A DNA stretch of 64,000 nt from Aquificaceae bacterium (GTDB lineage Bacteria > Aquificota > Aquificia > Aquificales > Aquificaceae). The DNA is taken from NCBI GenBank assembly GCA_037481935.1, contig JBBFKQ010000006.1:55916-119915 (forward strand), given 5' to 3'. The translations under genes and the position numbers were made by a program. Shown here in pieces: positions 33,853 to 41,549 of the stretch (its first letter is position 1; each line of letters starts with the position of its first letter). The notes under the pieces are model-generated. The model saw only the letters and a list, made by a program, of their open reading frames with translations, was not told where the DNA came from and made no database searches.

Positions 33853-34344
33853 TTGGCTCTGGGAAGAAGTCACGACTTTGTGAACCTCCTTGCCCTCCCT
33901 GCATGTCTGTATTACCTGCCAAAGGAGTTCTACCTTCCCTTCACAGCTGGATACCTCTTTGGAACCTTCTTTCTCTCTCCAGACCTTGACCTTTCCCGTT
34001 CAAAACCATCAAAAAGGTGGAAGACTCTGAAAATTGTCTGGAGACCTTATCAGCTCCTTTCAAAGCACAGGGGAGCATCCCACATACCCCTTCTGGGCAC
34101 TTTTCTAAGGCTTGCATACTTTTCCTTCATGTTTCTGTTCCTTTACTTTGTCCTGCTGGGTATTTCCTCTGAGTATCTGCCCCAGTTGAAGGACCTTCTC
34201 CTTAGCTTTGACCCCTTTGACTTTTTCTCAGAGCTTGCCCATAGAGAAGAGGTCTTCTACTTTGCACTGGGAGTGGTCCTCTCTGAAGTTTTTCATGTGC
34301 TTCTTGACCTTTTGACCAGCACCTTTAAAAGGTTTAAAATATAG
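33853..34344 (+). CDS. DUF2227/YdjM-like membrane protein with metal-site motifs
   Basis: The 163-residue protein starts with TTG one codon after the recJ stop and is preceded by GGAGGT. The N-terminal SHDFVNLLALP, FLSPDLDL and HRGASHIP are the Asp/His motifs of membrane-embedded metal-dependent hydrolase-like proteins (DUF2227, related to YdjM). Two or three hydrophobic helices follow, and the C-terminus has a second possible site (EVFHVLLDLLTS). The role is unknown; a hydrolase acting on lipids is possible. Confidence 0.75.
   Translation: MALGRSHDFVNLLALPACLYYLPKEFYLPFTAGYLFGTFFLSPDLDLSRSKPSKRWKTLKIVWRPYQLLSKHRGASHIPLLGTFLRLAYFSFMFLFLYFVLLGISSEYLPQLKDLLLSFDPFDFFSELAHREEVFYFALGVVLSEVFHVLLDLLTSTFKRFKI
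34335..34340 (+). promoter_or_regulatory. -10-like box before maf, leaderless
   Basis: TAAAAT ends seven bases before the GTG start at 34348 and overlaps the end of the previous gene. The same geometry as at other leaderless starts here suggests an internal promoter. Confidence 0.35.
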
Positions 34345-34347
34345 AGG

Positions 34348-34902
34348 GTGAGACTTTTAATACTTGCCTCCGAATCAAAGAGGAGGGTTCAGATACTCAG
34401 CATGCTTGGCTTTAAGTTTCTGGTGATACCTTCTTATGTGGAAGAGAGCCATCAGGGCAGGCCCATACTTACCGCAAGGAGGCTCGCCTTCAAAAAGGCT
34501 TTTACCGTATGGAAAGATTACAAGTTTGCCACTGTGCTGGGAGCAGACACGCTTGTGGTGCTTGGAAACAGAATAATGGGGAAGCCCAGAGACAGGGAAG
34601 AGGCAAGGCAGATGCTTGTGAACCTTTCGGGAAGATGGCACAGGGTGATAACAGGCGTCTGCATAATATCTCCCAGAAAAAGGGTGAGCTTCCATGACAC
34701 AGCATGGGTCAAATTTAGACAGATGGGAAGGGAGGAGATAGAGGAATACATTTCCACCGATGAACCCATGGACAAGGCAGGTGCCTATGCGGTGCAGGGC
34801 ATGGGTGCGAGGTTTGTGGAAAAGATAGTGGGGGACTTCTACACGGTTATGGGTCTTCCTGCCAGCAGAACCTACAGGGTGCTTAAAGATGTTCTGGATT
34901 AG
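34348..34902 (+). CDS. maf: Maf-family nucleotide pyrophosphatase
   Basis: The 184-residue protein has a GTG start. Family motifs are LILASESKRRVQILSMLGF at the N-terminus, AFKKAF, VLGADTLVVL, GKPRDREEARQML, LSGRWHRVITGV and DKAGAYAVQGMGARFVEKIVGDFYTVMGLP. Maf proteins hydrolyse dTTP, UTP or modified nucleotides. The gene overlaps the following small lipoprotein gene by 14 bases. Confidence 0.93.
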   Translation: MRLLILASESKRRVQILSMLGFKFLVIPSYVEESHQGRPILTARRLAFKKAFTVWKDYKFATVLGADTLVVLGNRIMGKPRDREEARQMLVNLSGRWHRVITGVCIISPRKRVSFHDTAWVKFRQMGREEIEEYISTDEPMDKAGAYAVQGMGARFVEKIVGDFYTVMGLPASRTYRVLKDVLD

Positions 34903-35008
34903 TCTTCTGATTCTGTTTTTGACGAGCTGCTCAGCGGTGGTAAGCAGAGAGGAGGGCAAAGTGGACGTGGGTGGAGGCGTTCAGATACAGATTCAGCACA
35001 GGAGGTGA
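34889..35008 (+). CDS. Very small lipoprotein (39 residues)
   Basis: This short frame is easily missed by length cut-offs. It starts MFWISLLILFLTSC, a lipoprotein signal with lipobox LTSC, and then SAVVSREEGKVDVGGG and a short VQIQIQH tail, so the mature peptide is only about 26 residues. It overlaps maf by 14 bases. Its last codons (AGG AGG TGA) form the Shine-Dalgarno site of the next gene, which ties them translationally. Small outer-membrane lipoproteins of this kind are common, but I know no homologue. Confidence 0.6.
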   Translation: MFWISLLILFLTSCSAVVSREEGKVDVGGGVQIQIQHRR

Positions 35009-35011
35009 CGC

Positions 35012-35491
35012 ATGCCGCTAAAGTTGGGAGAAAAGGCGAAGGATTTTGAGCTGCCAGAGAGAGAGGGCCACTTCCATTCTCTGGCAGAAACTGTTGGCTA
35101 TAAACTTCTTGTTTTCTATAAGGTTACCTGCCCTGCCTGTCAGCTCACGTTGCCTTTTGTAGAAAGGCTCCATAAGCTCTACGGGCATGTGGTGACAGTT
35201 TGGGGCATAGCTCAGGACCCGGAGCATGCGGTGCGGGAATTTGCAAAAAAATACGGATTGACTTTCCCTCAGCTCGTAGACTATCCAGACTACTGGGTAT
35301 CTGTTGATTATGATGTGCAGATTGTGCCCACCATCTATCTCATAGACCCGGGAGGACAAGTAGACTTTGTAAGCCACTCTTTTGTGAAGTCTGAACTCAG
35401 AGAGCTCAACGAGAGGCTCGCCTCCATATCTGGACAGGCTCCGGAGGATATCTTCGCAGGTCAGCGTGTCCCCGAGCTAAAACCTGGCTGA
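35012..35491 (+). CDS. Cytoplasmic thioredoxin-fold (AhpC/TlpA-type) protein
   Basis: The protein has 159 residues and no signal peptide. The N-terminus LKLGEKAKDFELP is AhpC/TSA-like. The redox motif is TCPACQLTLPF (CPAC), with the cis-Pro in QIVPTIYLID. The WG-IAQD segment and AVREFAKKYGLTFPQLVD match peroxiredoxin/TlpA-type folds. It is probably a thiol reductase or peroxiredoxin. The Shine-Dalgarno site GGAGGTGA is inside the upstream lipoprotein gene. The C-terminal about 25 residues are an extension without motif. Confidence 0.8.
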   Translation: MPLKLGEKAKDFELPEREGHFHSLAETVGYKLLVFYKVTCPACQLTLPFVERLHKLYGHVVTVWGIAQDPEHAVREFAKKYGLTFPQLVDYPDYWVSVDYDVQIVPTIYLIDPGGQVDFVSHSFVKSELRELNERLASISGQAPEDIFAGQRVPELKPG

Positions 35492-35504
35492 GGCTCAAGA
35501 AGCA

Positions 35505-35521
35505 GGCGTTAGGTTAACGCC
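35505..35521 (+). other. Perfect hairpin abutting the yggS start codon
   Basis: GGCGTTAGGTTAACGCC folds as a 7-base-pair stem with a 3-base loop, and its last base is next to the ATG at 35522. It replaces the place where a Shine-Dalgarno site would be. It could limit translation or bind a protein. There is no following U tract, so an intrinsic terminator is unlikely. Confidence 0.5.
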
Positions 35522-36202
35522 ATGAGCTGTGATAGATTGAGGGAGATAGAGGAGAGAATTGAGAGAGCCTGTGAGCGTGCAGGTAGAAAAAGGGAAGAGG
35601 TGCTCCTCCTTGGAGCCTCAAAGGGCGTTCCCTCTGAAAAGCTCAGGGAGTTTTTCCACTGCGGGCTGAAGACTTTTGGAGAAAACAGGGTTCAGGAGTT
35701 TCTCAAAAAATACCAGGAGCTTAGAGACCTTCCCATAGACTGGCACTTTATAGGCAGGCTTCAGAGCAACAAGGTAAAGTATATCATAGACAAAGTTAGC
35801 CTCATACACTCTCTGGACAGGGAAAGCCTGCTGGAAGAGCTTCAGAAAAGGGCAGAGAAACTTGGCAGGGTTCAGGAGGTTCTCATAGAGGTCAACTTGG
35901 GGGGTGAAGAGACAAAGGGTGGAGTTGAACCAGAAAACCTCAGGTCTTTCTTTGAAAATTGTCTTCAGATGCAGAACATAAAGGTTCTGGGTCTCATGTG
36001 TATCCCACCCTACAGGGAAGACCCTGGGGAGGTCAGAATCTACTTTGCCCTTCTCAGAAGGCTAAGAGAGCAGCTCCAGGAGGAGTTTAAGTTGGAACTT
36101 CCCCACCTCTCCATGGGTATGTCCCAAGACTTTGAGACCGCAATAGAAGAAGGTGCCACCATAGTGAGGATAGGGACACTACTGTTTGGAGGCAGAAGTT
36201 AG
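35522..36202 (+). CDS. YggS/PLPHP-family PLP-binding protein
   Basis: The 226-residue pyridoxal-phosphate homeostasis protein is a TIM-barrel-only relative of alanine racemase. The PLP Lys is in LLLGASKGVPSE (residue about 38). FGENRVQEFLKKY, WHFIGRLQSNKVKYI, EVNLGGEETKGG and LSMGMSQDFETAIEEGATIVRIGT are family blocks. It is usually near proC or ftsZ genes, not seen here. A perfect hairpin abuts the start codon. The 3' end overlaps mscS by 24 bases, tail to tail. Confidence 0.93.
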   Translation: MSCDRLREIEERIERACERAGRKREEVLLLGASKGVPSEKLREFFHCGLKTFGENRVQEFLKKYQELRDLPIDWHFIGRLQSNKVKYIIDKVSLIHSLDRESLLEELQKRAEKLGRVQEVLIEVNLGGEETKGGVEPENLRSFFENCLQMQNIKVLGLMCIPPYREDPGEVRIYFALLRRLREQLQEEFKLELPHLSMGMSQDFETAIEEGATIVRIGTLLFGGRS

Positions 36203-37210
36203 ATAGACCTCCCTTACAGGGAAAGGTATCTTTATACCTTCTTCCTCGTATCGTCTTTTAAGTCTTTTTATAAACTCGTGCCTGAGAATGTGCTGGCTGT
36301 CAAAGTCCTTTGCCCTCAGTATCACGTTAAAGTTGATGGAAAAATCCCCAAAGGCAGTAAAGCGAATTCTTGGTTCAAAGTCCGGCACAGCACCCTCCAC
36401 TTCTCTCTGCACCTCTCTTGCTACTTCTAGGGTGACTCTCTCTACCTTCTCCAGATCACTTTCGTAAGATACTCCCACAGGGACTATCACATTCATCTCC
36501 GGCTGGGGCATGTGGAAGTTGGTTATGATGGAGGTGGATATCTTGGAGTTGGGCACTATTATGAGGTTGTTGGCAGGCTGTCTGAGGATGGTGTTTCTCC
36601 AGGTGATGTCTTCCACAAAACCCTCCTCGCCACTCTGAAGCCTTATGTAGTCTCCAACCTTTATCTGCCTTGTGGCAAGCACATGAAAACCTGCAAAGAG
36701 GTTTTCCAGCGTGTCCCTGAGAGCCAGAGCCACCGCCAGACCTCCCACACCGAGGGCCGTAAGTATGGGGGTTATGGCTATGCCAATCTTGTCAAGAGCA
36801 ACGAGCACACCCACGAGGAGAACCACCACACGGGCAAACTGCACCACAAGAGAGGTGGCTGGCATATCCTCCCTGTAGCGACTCATATACAGTTTCAGAA
36901 AGCCTCCTACGAGTCTTGATAGAAGTAGAGCAAAGGAGAGGATGAAGATAACCCACAGGAACTTATCTTTGAAGGCAATCATGCCTTTTGGCAGCCTGAC
37001 CTCTTCAGAAAGGAGATAGATAGCAAGCAGAAAAGACCATAAGGTGGGCATAAATCTTAACGCATCCACAAGCACCTTATCCCAGCCCCATGGTGTTTTC
37101 TGGGAAAGTTTTCTCAGCTTGTAAAACAAAACCTTTTCTGCAAAGAATCCGGCAACAGGAATAGCCAGGAGTATCAGGACGAGCGGTGCATACTCTCTGA
37201 ATATGTTCAT
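36179..37210 (-). CDS. MscS-family mechanosensitive channel
   Basis: The 343-residue protein has four to five membrane helices (PLVLILLAIPVAGFFAEKVL, SFLLAIYLL, FLWVIFILSFALLLSRLVGGFL, VVVLLVGVLVALDKIG). The pore-lining TM3 is ITPILTALGVGGLAVALALRDTLENLFAGF, rich in Gly/Ala as in MscS. The cytoplasmic beta domain has VGDYIRL, GFVEDITWRNTIL and NNLIIVPNSKI. The channel releases solutes during osmotic downshock. It follows the cytochrome module on the minus strand, separated by a GC-rich hairpin. Confidence 0.9.
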   Translation of the reverse strand: MNIFREYAPLVLILLAIPVAGFFAEKVLFYKLRKLSQKTPWGWDKVLVDALRFMPTLWSFLLAIYLLSEEVRLPKGMIAFKDKFLWVIFILSFALLLSRLVGGFLKLYMSRYREDMPATSLVVQFARVVVLLVGVLVALDKIGIAITPILTALGVGGLAVALALRDTLENLFAGFHVLATRQIKVGDYIRLQSGEEGFVEDITWRNTILRQPANNLIIVPNSKISTSIITNFHMPQPEMNVIVPVGVSYESDLEKVERVTLEVAREVQREVEGAVPDFEPRIRFTAFGDFSINFNVILRAKDFDSQHILRHEFIKRLKRRYEEEGIKIPFPVREVYLTSASKQ

Positions 37211-37227
37211 CTTTTAGATTTTATCAG

Positions 37228-37245
37228 GGCGGGCAGACGCCCGCC
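37228..37245 (-). other. GC-rich hairpin after the cytochrome operon
   Basis: GGCGGGC-AGAC-GCCCGCC forms a perfect 7-base-pair stem with a 4-base loop, 7 bases beyond the stop of the 37253 gene and before mscS. It is the strongest stem-loop in any intergenic gap here. Neither strand has a run of T after it, so it may stabilise mRNA ends or help Rho-type termination rather than act as an intrinsic terminator. Confidence 0.5.
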
Positions 37246-37252
37246 GGAGCTT

Positions 37253-38575
37253 TTATACGTAGTTTCTGGCTATGATAATGAGGCCTGTGCCGATAAAGAC
37301 GACCGCCCAGAGTATGACTATGAAAACAGAGGCCTCTCCAAGGTGGTATTCTGTCTCGCTGGCCTGGTAGACCTGACCCTTTGGAGTCCTGCCTGCCCTG
37401 TATGCCATCCACCAGGCATAGGCATAGAGAATAAGACCGGTAAGGGTTGTTCCCAGAAAAAGCATGGGACTGAGCCACTCAAGGTTTACCTTGTATTCGT
37501 ATATGGAGTATCCGAAGCGTGCGGTGGAGGCAACCCTCAGGTATTCTCTAAAGACTGCAATAAGAAGAGTTGCCACCGTGCCTGCTACAAGAGAAGGGAT
37601 TGCCATACCAACAGGATTTTTCTGGGCTATAAATATTACCCCGGCGCAGAGCAGTAGTCCAAGAACCGAGAGCCATGAAAAGATGCTTCCCTTTGCCTGC
37701 CACTCAGAAGGAATTGAAAGTATGTAGAGGATATGGAAAACAATCCAGCCAGCACCGCCCACAAGAGCCAATTTTGCACCCAGCCTTGCGGAGAAATCCA
37801 CATAGCTCTTTTCAAACTCAGGTCTTTTGCCAAAATACCATGCGTAGAGCATCATAAACACGCCTGTGACTGCCACGGCGGGGAAAACCAGAAAGGCAAG
37901 ATATCTGAATATGTTGAACTTATAGATGTTCCATCCAGAGTGGTTCATGGTTGTCCCGCCAGAAGTATACCATTCTACCCACTTTTCAGGATAAAGAGCC
38001 TGATAGTTGACTACGTGGATAATAAAGCCTACAAGCAAGAGAAAGATGACACCACCTATGGAAAAGAAGATAGCCAGTTGAGGCTTCATCTTTGTAAAGT
38101 ATGCACCCCATATAAGATAGTAGCCAATCAGAAGAAAAACTATGAACATAATATACCAGCTTGCCGAGAGGTTGGCAGAGGCATACCAGAGGGGGTCGTA
38201 TATGACCTGATAGAATAGAAGCGGTGCCACACCAAGCACTATGGCAAGAGAAACTGAGACCTTGGAAAGCTCCAGCATGGCTCGCGCAAGCCTCTGGTGG
38301 TTTTCATCTCTTCTCGTAAAGCCATAGATGGCATAGAAAAGCCCACCTATTGAGGTCCAGACAAAGAGTATGTGAAGAGCCCATGTGAGCACCTGCAGAA
38401 CCTGCATCACCACAGGGAAAAAGGGTGCTCCTGCCGGGTCAGCCATCGCCTTTAGCATAGCACCCACCTCTGCGGGGGACTGCCCGGCGAAGGCAAGCCT
38501 GCCACCAAGGAGCATGAGAGCAAGCAAACCAAGCAAAAACCACCTTGTAAGGTTTTGATAGACCGTAATACTCAT
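37253..38575 (-). CDS. Polytopic membrane partner of the CydA-like cytochrome
   Basis: The 440-residue protein has an N-terminal signal-like segment (FLLGLLALMLLGGRLAFAG) and about nine membrane helices. Possible heme-ligand His residues lie in helices: TWALHILFVWTSIGGLF and VGFIIHVVNYQALYP. There is no CxxCH motif. WYIMFIVFLLIGYYLIWGAYF and WIVFHILYIL are further helices. I do not recognise it as CydB; it may be the second subunit of a bd-like complex. AGGAGGTG precedes the ATG, and the gap to the upstream CydA-like gene is 12 bases. Confidence 0.7.
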   Translation of the reverse strand: MSITVYQNLTRWFLLGLLALMLLGGRLAFAGQSPAEVGAMLKAMADPAGAPFFPVVMQVLQVLTWALHILFVWTSIGGLFYAIYGFTRRDENHQRLARAMLELSKVSVSLAIVLGVAPLLFYQVIYDPLWYASANLSASWYIMFIVFLLIGYYLIWGAYFTKMKPQLAIFFSIGGVIFLLLVGFIIHVVNYQALYPEKWVEWYTSGGTTMNHSGWNIYKFNIFRYLAFLVFPAVAVTGVFMMLYAWYFGKRPEFEKSYVDFSARLGAKLALVGGAGWIVFHILYILSIPSEWQAKGSIFSWLSVLGLLLCAGVIFIAQKNPVGMAIPSLVAGTVATLLIAVFREYLRVASTARFGYSIYEYKVNLEWLSPMLFLGTTLTGLILYAYAWWMAYRAGRTPKGQVYQASETEYHLGEASVFIVILWAVVFIGTGLIIIARNYV

Positions 38576-38587
38576 GACAGCACCTCC

Positions 38588-40000
38588 TTATCTATGTGCC
38601 TCAAGACTGATTTTTGGCACTTCAATCTTTGCAGAAACCCGTCCGCCCTTTGAGACCATGTCCGCTATGTAGGCGGAAAGAGCTCTGAGCTCCTCATCCT
38701 TACCCACAAAGTAGGGCATGTAGGCAGGGTGGTTCTGAGGTGTGAGGTAGTTAGAAAGGAAGCCATAGACGGCTTCTTCGCTGGTCATACCCTCAAACTT
38801 CTTCGCAAAAGGTCTTAGACCCGTATTACCCGTCACGTTGTGGCAACCAGAACACTGAAGTATTGCCACCGCCTTGCCTGCCATTATTTTGTTCTCCGGT
38901 GTGATGGTCTTTAGACCCTCCGGCACAAAGGCGTTTACTCTCAGAAAACCCTTTTCGTTTATCGTGTTTATCTCAGAGTGTATGCCCTTTGCAGGCACAT
39001 CTCTGGCTATAATCTGGTTTACCCATACAAACTCACCAGCCACGTAGGGCTTGCGGATTGTTTCCCTTATCTTCTCCTCTGGGTAGACGCCCATGAAAAA
39101 GATAAGAGCATATATGGGGTATGCGATGTAGGGTCTTGCCAGCGTGGGTTTTATTGAGGTCAGCACAAAGTGTGCAAGAACTACGAGCAATATGGCAAAT
39201 ATAAGGGCGTAATACCACTTGGGAATTATGCCCGCAAGCATTATAAGACTTCTTTCTGGCAGTGTGGAGACATACCATCCAAAGAACATGCTTCCAAATA
39301 CAAGCCCACCAATGCCCCAATAGGACATGGTCCTGACTATATCCTTGTAGACCTTTTCTGAGATATCCTTTTTCATCAGGCTTGCGATGACTATGCCTAT
39401 GGTGCCCGCTATGGCAAACATGAAGGAGCTTCTCATCAGAAGATGGGGGAAGTAGTTTTTGTTGTAAAAAGCGTCCAGGATGTTGCCGGTTGTAAACCAC
39501 TTTTCATGTCCGGGGGAGAGCATAAAGGAGAGTATGCCCACGATAATGTACATGGTCGCCCATGAGCCTACGGCAAAGGTCCAGGCAAGCCTGAGCCAGC
39601 TCCTCTGGTCAATCCTTCCAAGGGTGTAATACAGAATATAGACAAGGGTAACCTCTGCCACAAACCATATCCACTCCGCCGCCCAGACCCACACAAAGTT
39701 GTGAATAAGGGCTGAGATTCCCCGTGGGTTTGCTACTGTGGCAGAAAACCATATTCCAGGACCGGTTATGGAACCAGACACATAGGAAAAGACCAGCAGT
39801 GCCAGAAGATACTTCTTGATGTAGTCGTATATCTGGGGGATGTTCTCTCTGTAGGCTTTGGTGGCAAGGTAGGCAAGCAGGATTGACGCACCCACTGAGG
39901 TGTGGGACGCCAGCACATGAATAGAGGCTATGATGGCAATGACCGTGGCACTGCCTACTGTGGGCACATACCACATGGGCTGGAAACCAAGCACATCCAT
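38588..40000 (-). CDS. CydA-like membrane subunit fused to a C-terminal cytochrome c domain
   Basis: The 470-residue protein starts with a long hydrophobic region of about eight helices that resembles cytochrome bd subunit I. The first helix has IAIIASIHVLASHTS (His 28 and 33). SGSITGPGIWFS and AAEWIWFVAEVTLV carry a Glu pair (109, 116) like the conserved Glu pair of CydA, and GSWATMYIIVGILSFMLSPG follows. The quinol-binding Q loop seems absent, as the membrane part is short. From about residue 365 a class I cytochrome c domain follows with heme motif CSGCH (383-387) and a probable Met ligand near 428 (AYMPYF). It may take electrons from cytochrome c or quinol. The operon has a strong promoter. 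Confidence 0.8.
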   Translation of the reverse strand: MDVLGFQPMWYVPTVGSATVIAIIASIHVLASHTSVGASILLAYLATKAYRENIPQIYDYIKKYLLALLVFSYVSGSITGPGIWFSATVANPRGISALIHNFVWVWAAEWIWFVAEVTLVYILYYTLGRIDQRSWLRLAWTFAVGSWATMYIIVGILSFMLSPGHEKWFTTGNILDAFYNKNYFPHLLMRSSFMFAIAGTIGIVIASLMKKDISEKVYKDIVRTMSYWGIGGLVFGSMFFGWYVSTLPERSLIMLAGIIPKWYYALIFAILLVVLAHFVLTSIKPTLARPYIAYPIYALIFFMGVYPEEKIRETIRKPYVAGEFVWVNQIIARDVPAKGIHSEINTINEKGFLRVNAFVPEGLKTITPENKIMAGKAVAILQCSGCHNVTGNTGLRPFAKKFEGMTSEEAVYGFLSNYLTPQNHPAYMPYFVGKDEELRALSAYIADMVSKGGRVSAKIEVPKISLEAHR

Positions 40001-40019
40001 GTTAGCACCTCCTGTGGTT

Positions 40020-40066
40020 TTAACATGACTTTAACATTAATATAACATGATTTTTCTCAATGTCAA
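40020..40066 (-). promoter_or_regulatory. Promoter and three 11-base direct repeats of the cytochrome operon
   Basis: On the minus strand TTGACA (40066-40061), a 16-base spacer and TATATT (40044-40039) form the promoter; the leader of about 30 bases has AGGAGGT. On the plus strand three copies, TTAACATGACT (40020-40030), TTAACATTAAT (40031-40041) and ATAACATGATT (40042-40052), repeat with exact 11-base spacing, one helical turn. They run from the spacer through the -10 box and the start. OmpR/PhoB-type regulators bind tandem repeats of this spacing. Confidence 0.6.
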
Positions 40067-40094
40067 TCCTGAACTCTGTCTTTTGACCACAGGC

Positions 40095-40100
40095 TATAAT
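40095..40100 (+). promoter_or_regulatory. -10 box of malQ, leaderless
   Basis: TATAAT ends seven bases before the ATG at 40108. No matching -35 is seen at the usual distance. The mRNA should start at or next to the start codon. Confidence 0.5.
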
Positions 40101-40107
40101 TGACCTG

Positions 40108-41538
40108 ATGGAGAGAAGAGCTGGCATACTTCTTCACATAAGCTCTCTGCCTTCAGACTTTGGTATAGGAGACCTCGGACCTTCCGCTTACCGCTTTGTA
40201 GACCTTCTTGCGCAGTCAGGTCAGAGCCTCTGGCAGGTTCTGCCCCTCAGCCCCACAGAGCCAGAGCACGGGAACTCTCCCTACTTTTCCAGCTCCCTCT
40301 TTGCGGGAAACCCCATCCTCATAAGCTCCGAGCTACTCTATCAGGATGGGCTCATAGACAGAAACACCCTAGAGAGCATCAAGTTAGAGCCCTCAGACCG
40401 CGTAAACTATCAAGAAGTCTACAGGCTCAAAGAGTTTGTGCTCCAGAAGGCTCTTGAAAACTTTAAAGAAGACGAAGACTTCCAGCGCTTCTGCGAAGAA
40501 AACCGCCTCTGGCTTGAGGATTACGCAAGGTATACCGCCATAAAGAAAAGGACCAGAAAGCCCTGGTGGGAGTGGAAGGACATGCCGGAGATATCAGAGG
40601 AGGACATAAGAAAAGAAAAGGCAGTTCAGTATCTTTTCTTCAGGCAGTGGAGTTCTCTCAAAGCCTACGCCAGCTCAAAGGGGGTGCTTCTTGTGGGAGA
40701 CCTGCCCATATACCCTGCACCCGACAGTAGCGACGTGTGGGCAAACAGAGAGCTTTTCAAGCTGAGAGAAGATGGGCTTCCGCAGGTGGTTGCTGGCGTG
40801 CCCCCTGACTACTTTTCAAAAACTGGACAGCTTTGGGGAAACCCCGTCTACCACTGGGAAAGGCTAAGAGAGAGGGGCTTTGACTGGTGGCTTTTTAGGA
40901 TAAGGCATGCTCTTAGGCTCTTTGACGTGGTCAGGCTTGACCACTTCAGGGGCTTTTCCGCCTTCTATCAGGTGCCCTACGGAGAAAAGACCGCAGAAAA
41001 GGGCTGGTGGGAAAAGGCGCCGGGTTATGAGCTCTTTGACGCCATAAAGAGGGAGTTTCCCCACATGCCTTTTATCGCAGAGGACCTCGGAACCATAGAT
41101 GAGGAGGTAATAGCCCTCAGAGACCACTTTGGTCTGCCGGGCATGAAGGTGCTCGCCTTTGCCTTCTTTGAGAAAAACTCCACTCACCTTCCCCACAACC
41201 ACAGGGAAAACTCTGTAGTCTACACCACCACCCACGACAACATGCCCATAAAGGGCTGGTTTTTTAGAGAACTCAGCGAATGGCAGAGAGCTAGAGTGCT
41301 TGACTACCTTAGCTATGCGCCAGATAGCATAAGCCATGCCATGGTCAGGCTTGCCCTGATGTCTGTGGCAAAATACTGCATCATCCCTATGCAAGATTTT
41401 TTAGGACTCGGAGAGGAGGGAAGACTTAACACGCCAGGTGTTTCTCACGGAAACTGGGAATGGAAGCTAAAAGCGATGCCAGAAGAAAGGCAGTGGGATT
41501 CTTTAAGGCACATCTGTGAGATTTATGAAAGATGTTAA
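40108..41538 (+). CDS. malQ: 4-alpha-glucanotransferase (amylomaltase)
   Basis: The 476-residue GH77 enzyme disproportionates alpha-1,4-glucans, used in glycogen or maltodextrin turnover. Family blocks are RRAGILLHISSLPSDFGIGDLG, WQVLPLSPTEPEHGNSPYFSSS, VGDLPIYPAPDSSDVWANRELF, VRLDHFRGFSAFYQVP (Asp nucleophile region), FIAEDLGTIDEEV (acid/base Glu) and VYTTTHDN. The length is typical of a compact thermophile MalQ. No other glycogen gene is adjacent. Confidence 0.95.
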   Translation: MERRAGILLHISSLPSDFGIGDLGPSAYRFVDLLAQSGQSLWQVLPLSPTEPEHGNSPYFSSSLFAGNPILISSELLYQDGLIDRNTLESIKLEPSDRVNYQEVYRLKEFVLQKALENFKEDEDFQRFCEENRLWLEDYARYTAIKKRTRKPWWEWKDMPEISEEDIRKEKAVQYLFFRQWSSLKAYASSKGVLLVGDLPIYPAPDSSDVWANRELFKLREDGLPQVVAGVPPDYFSKTGQLWGNPVYHWERLRERGFDWWLFRIRHALRLFDVVRLDHFRGFSAFYQVPYGEKTAEKGWWEKAPGYELFDAIKREFPHMPFIAEDLGTIDEEVIALRDHFGLPGMKVLAFAFFEKNSTHLPHNHRENSVVYTTTHDNMPIKGWFFRELSEWQRARVLDYLSYAPDSISHAMVRLALMSVAKYCIIPMQDFLGLGEEGRLNTPGVSHGNWEWKLKAMPEERQWDSLRHICEIYERC

Positions 41539-41541
41539 AAT
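41536..41541 (+). promoter_or_regulatory. -10-like box of argS
   Basis: TAAAAT ends eight bases before the ATG at 41550 and overlaps the malQ stop region. No Shine-Dalgarno site is present, which fits a leaderless start. Confidence 0.4.
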
Positions 41542-41549
41542 ATTAGTGT

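Noticed and set aside
37228..37245. Intrinsic terminator after the cytochrome operon
   Set aside because: The stem is strong, but neither strand carries a run of T after it, so I list it only as a hairpin.
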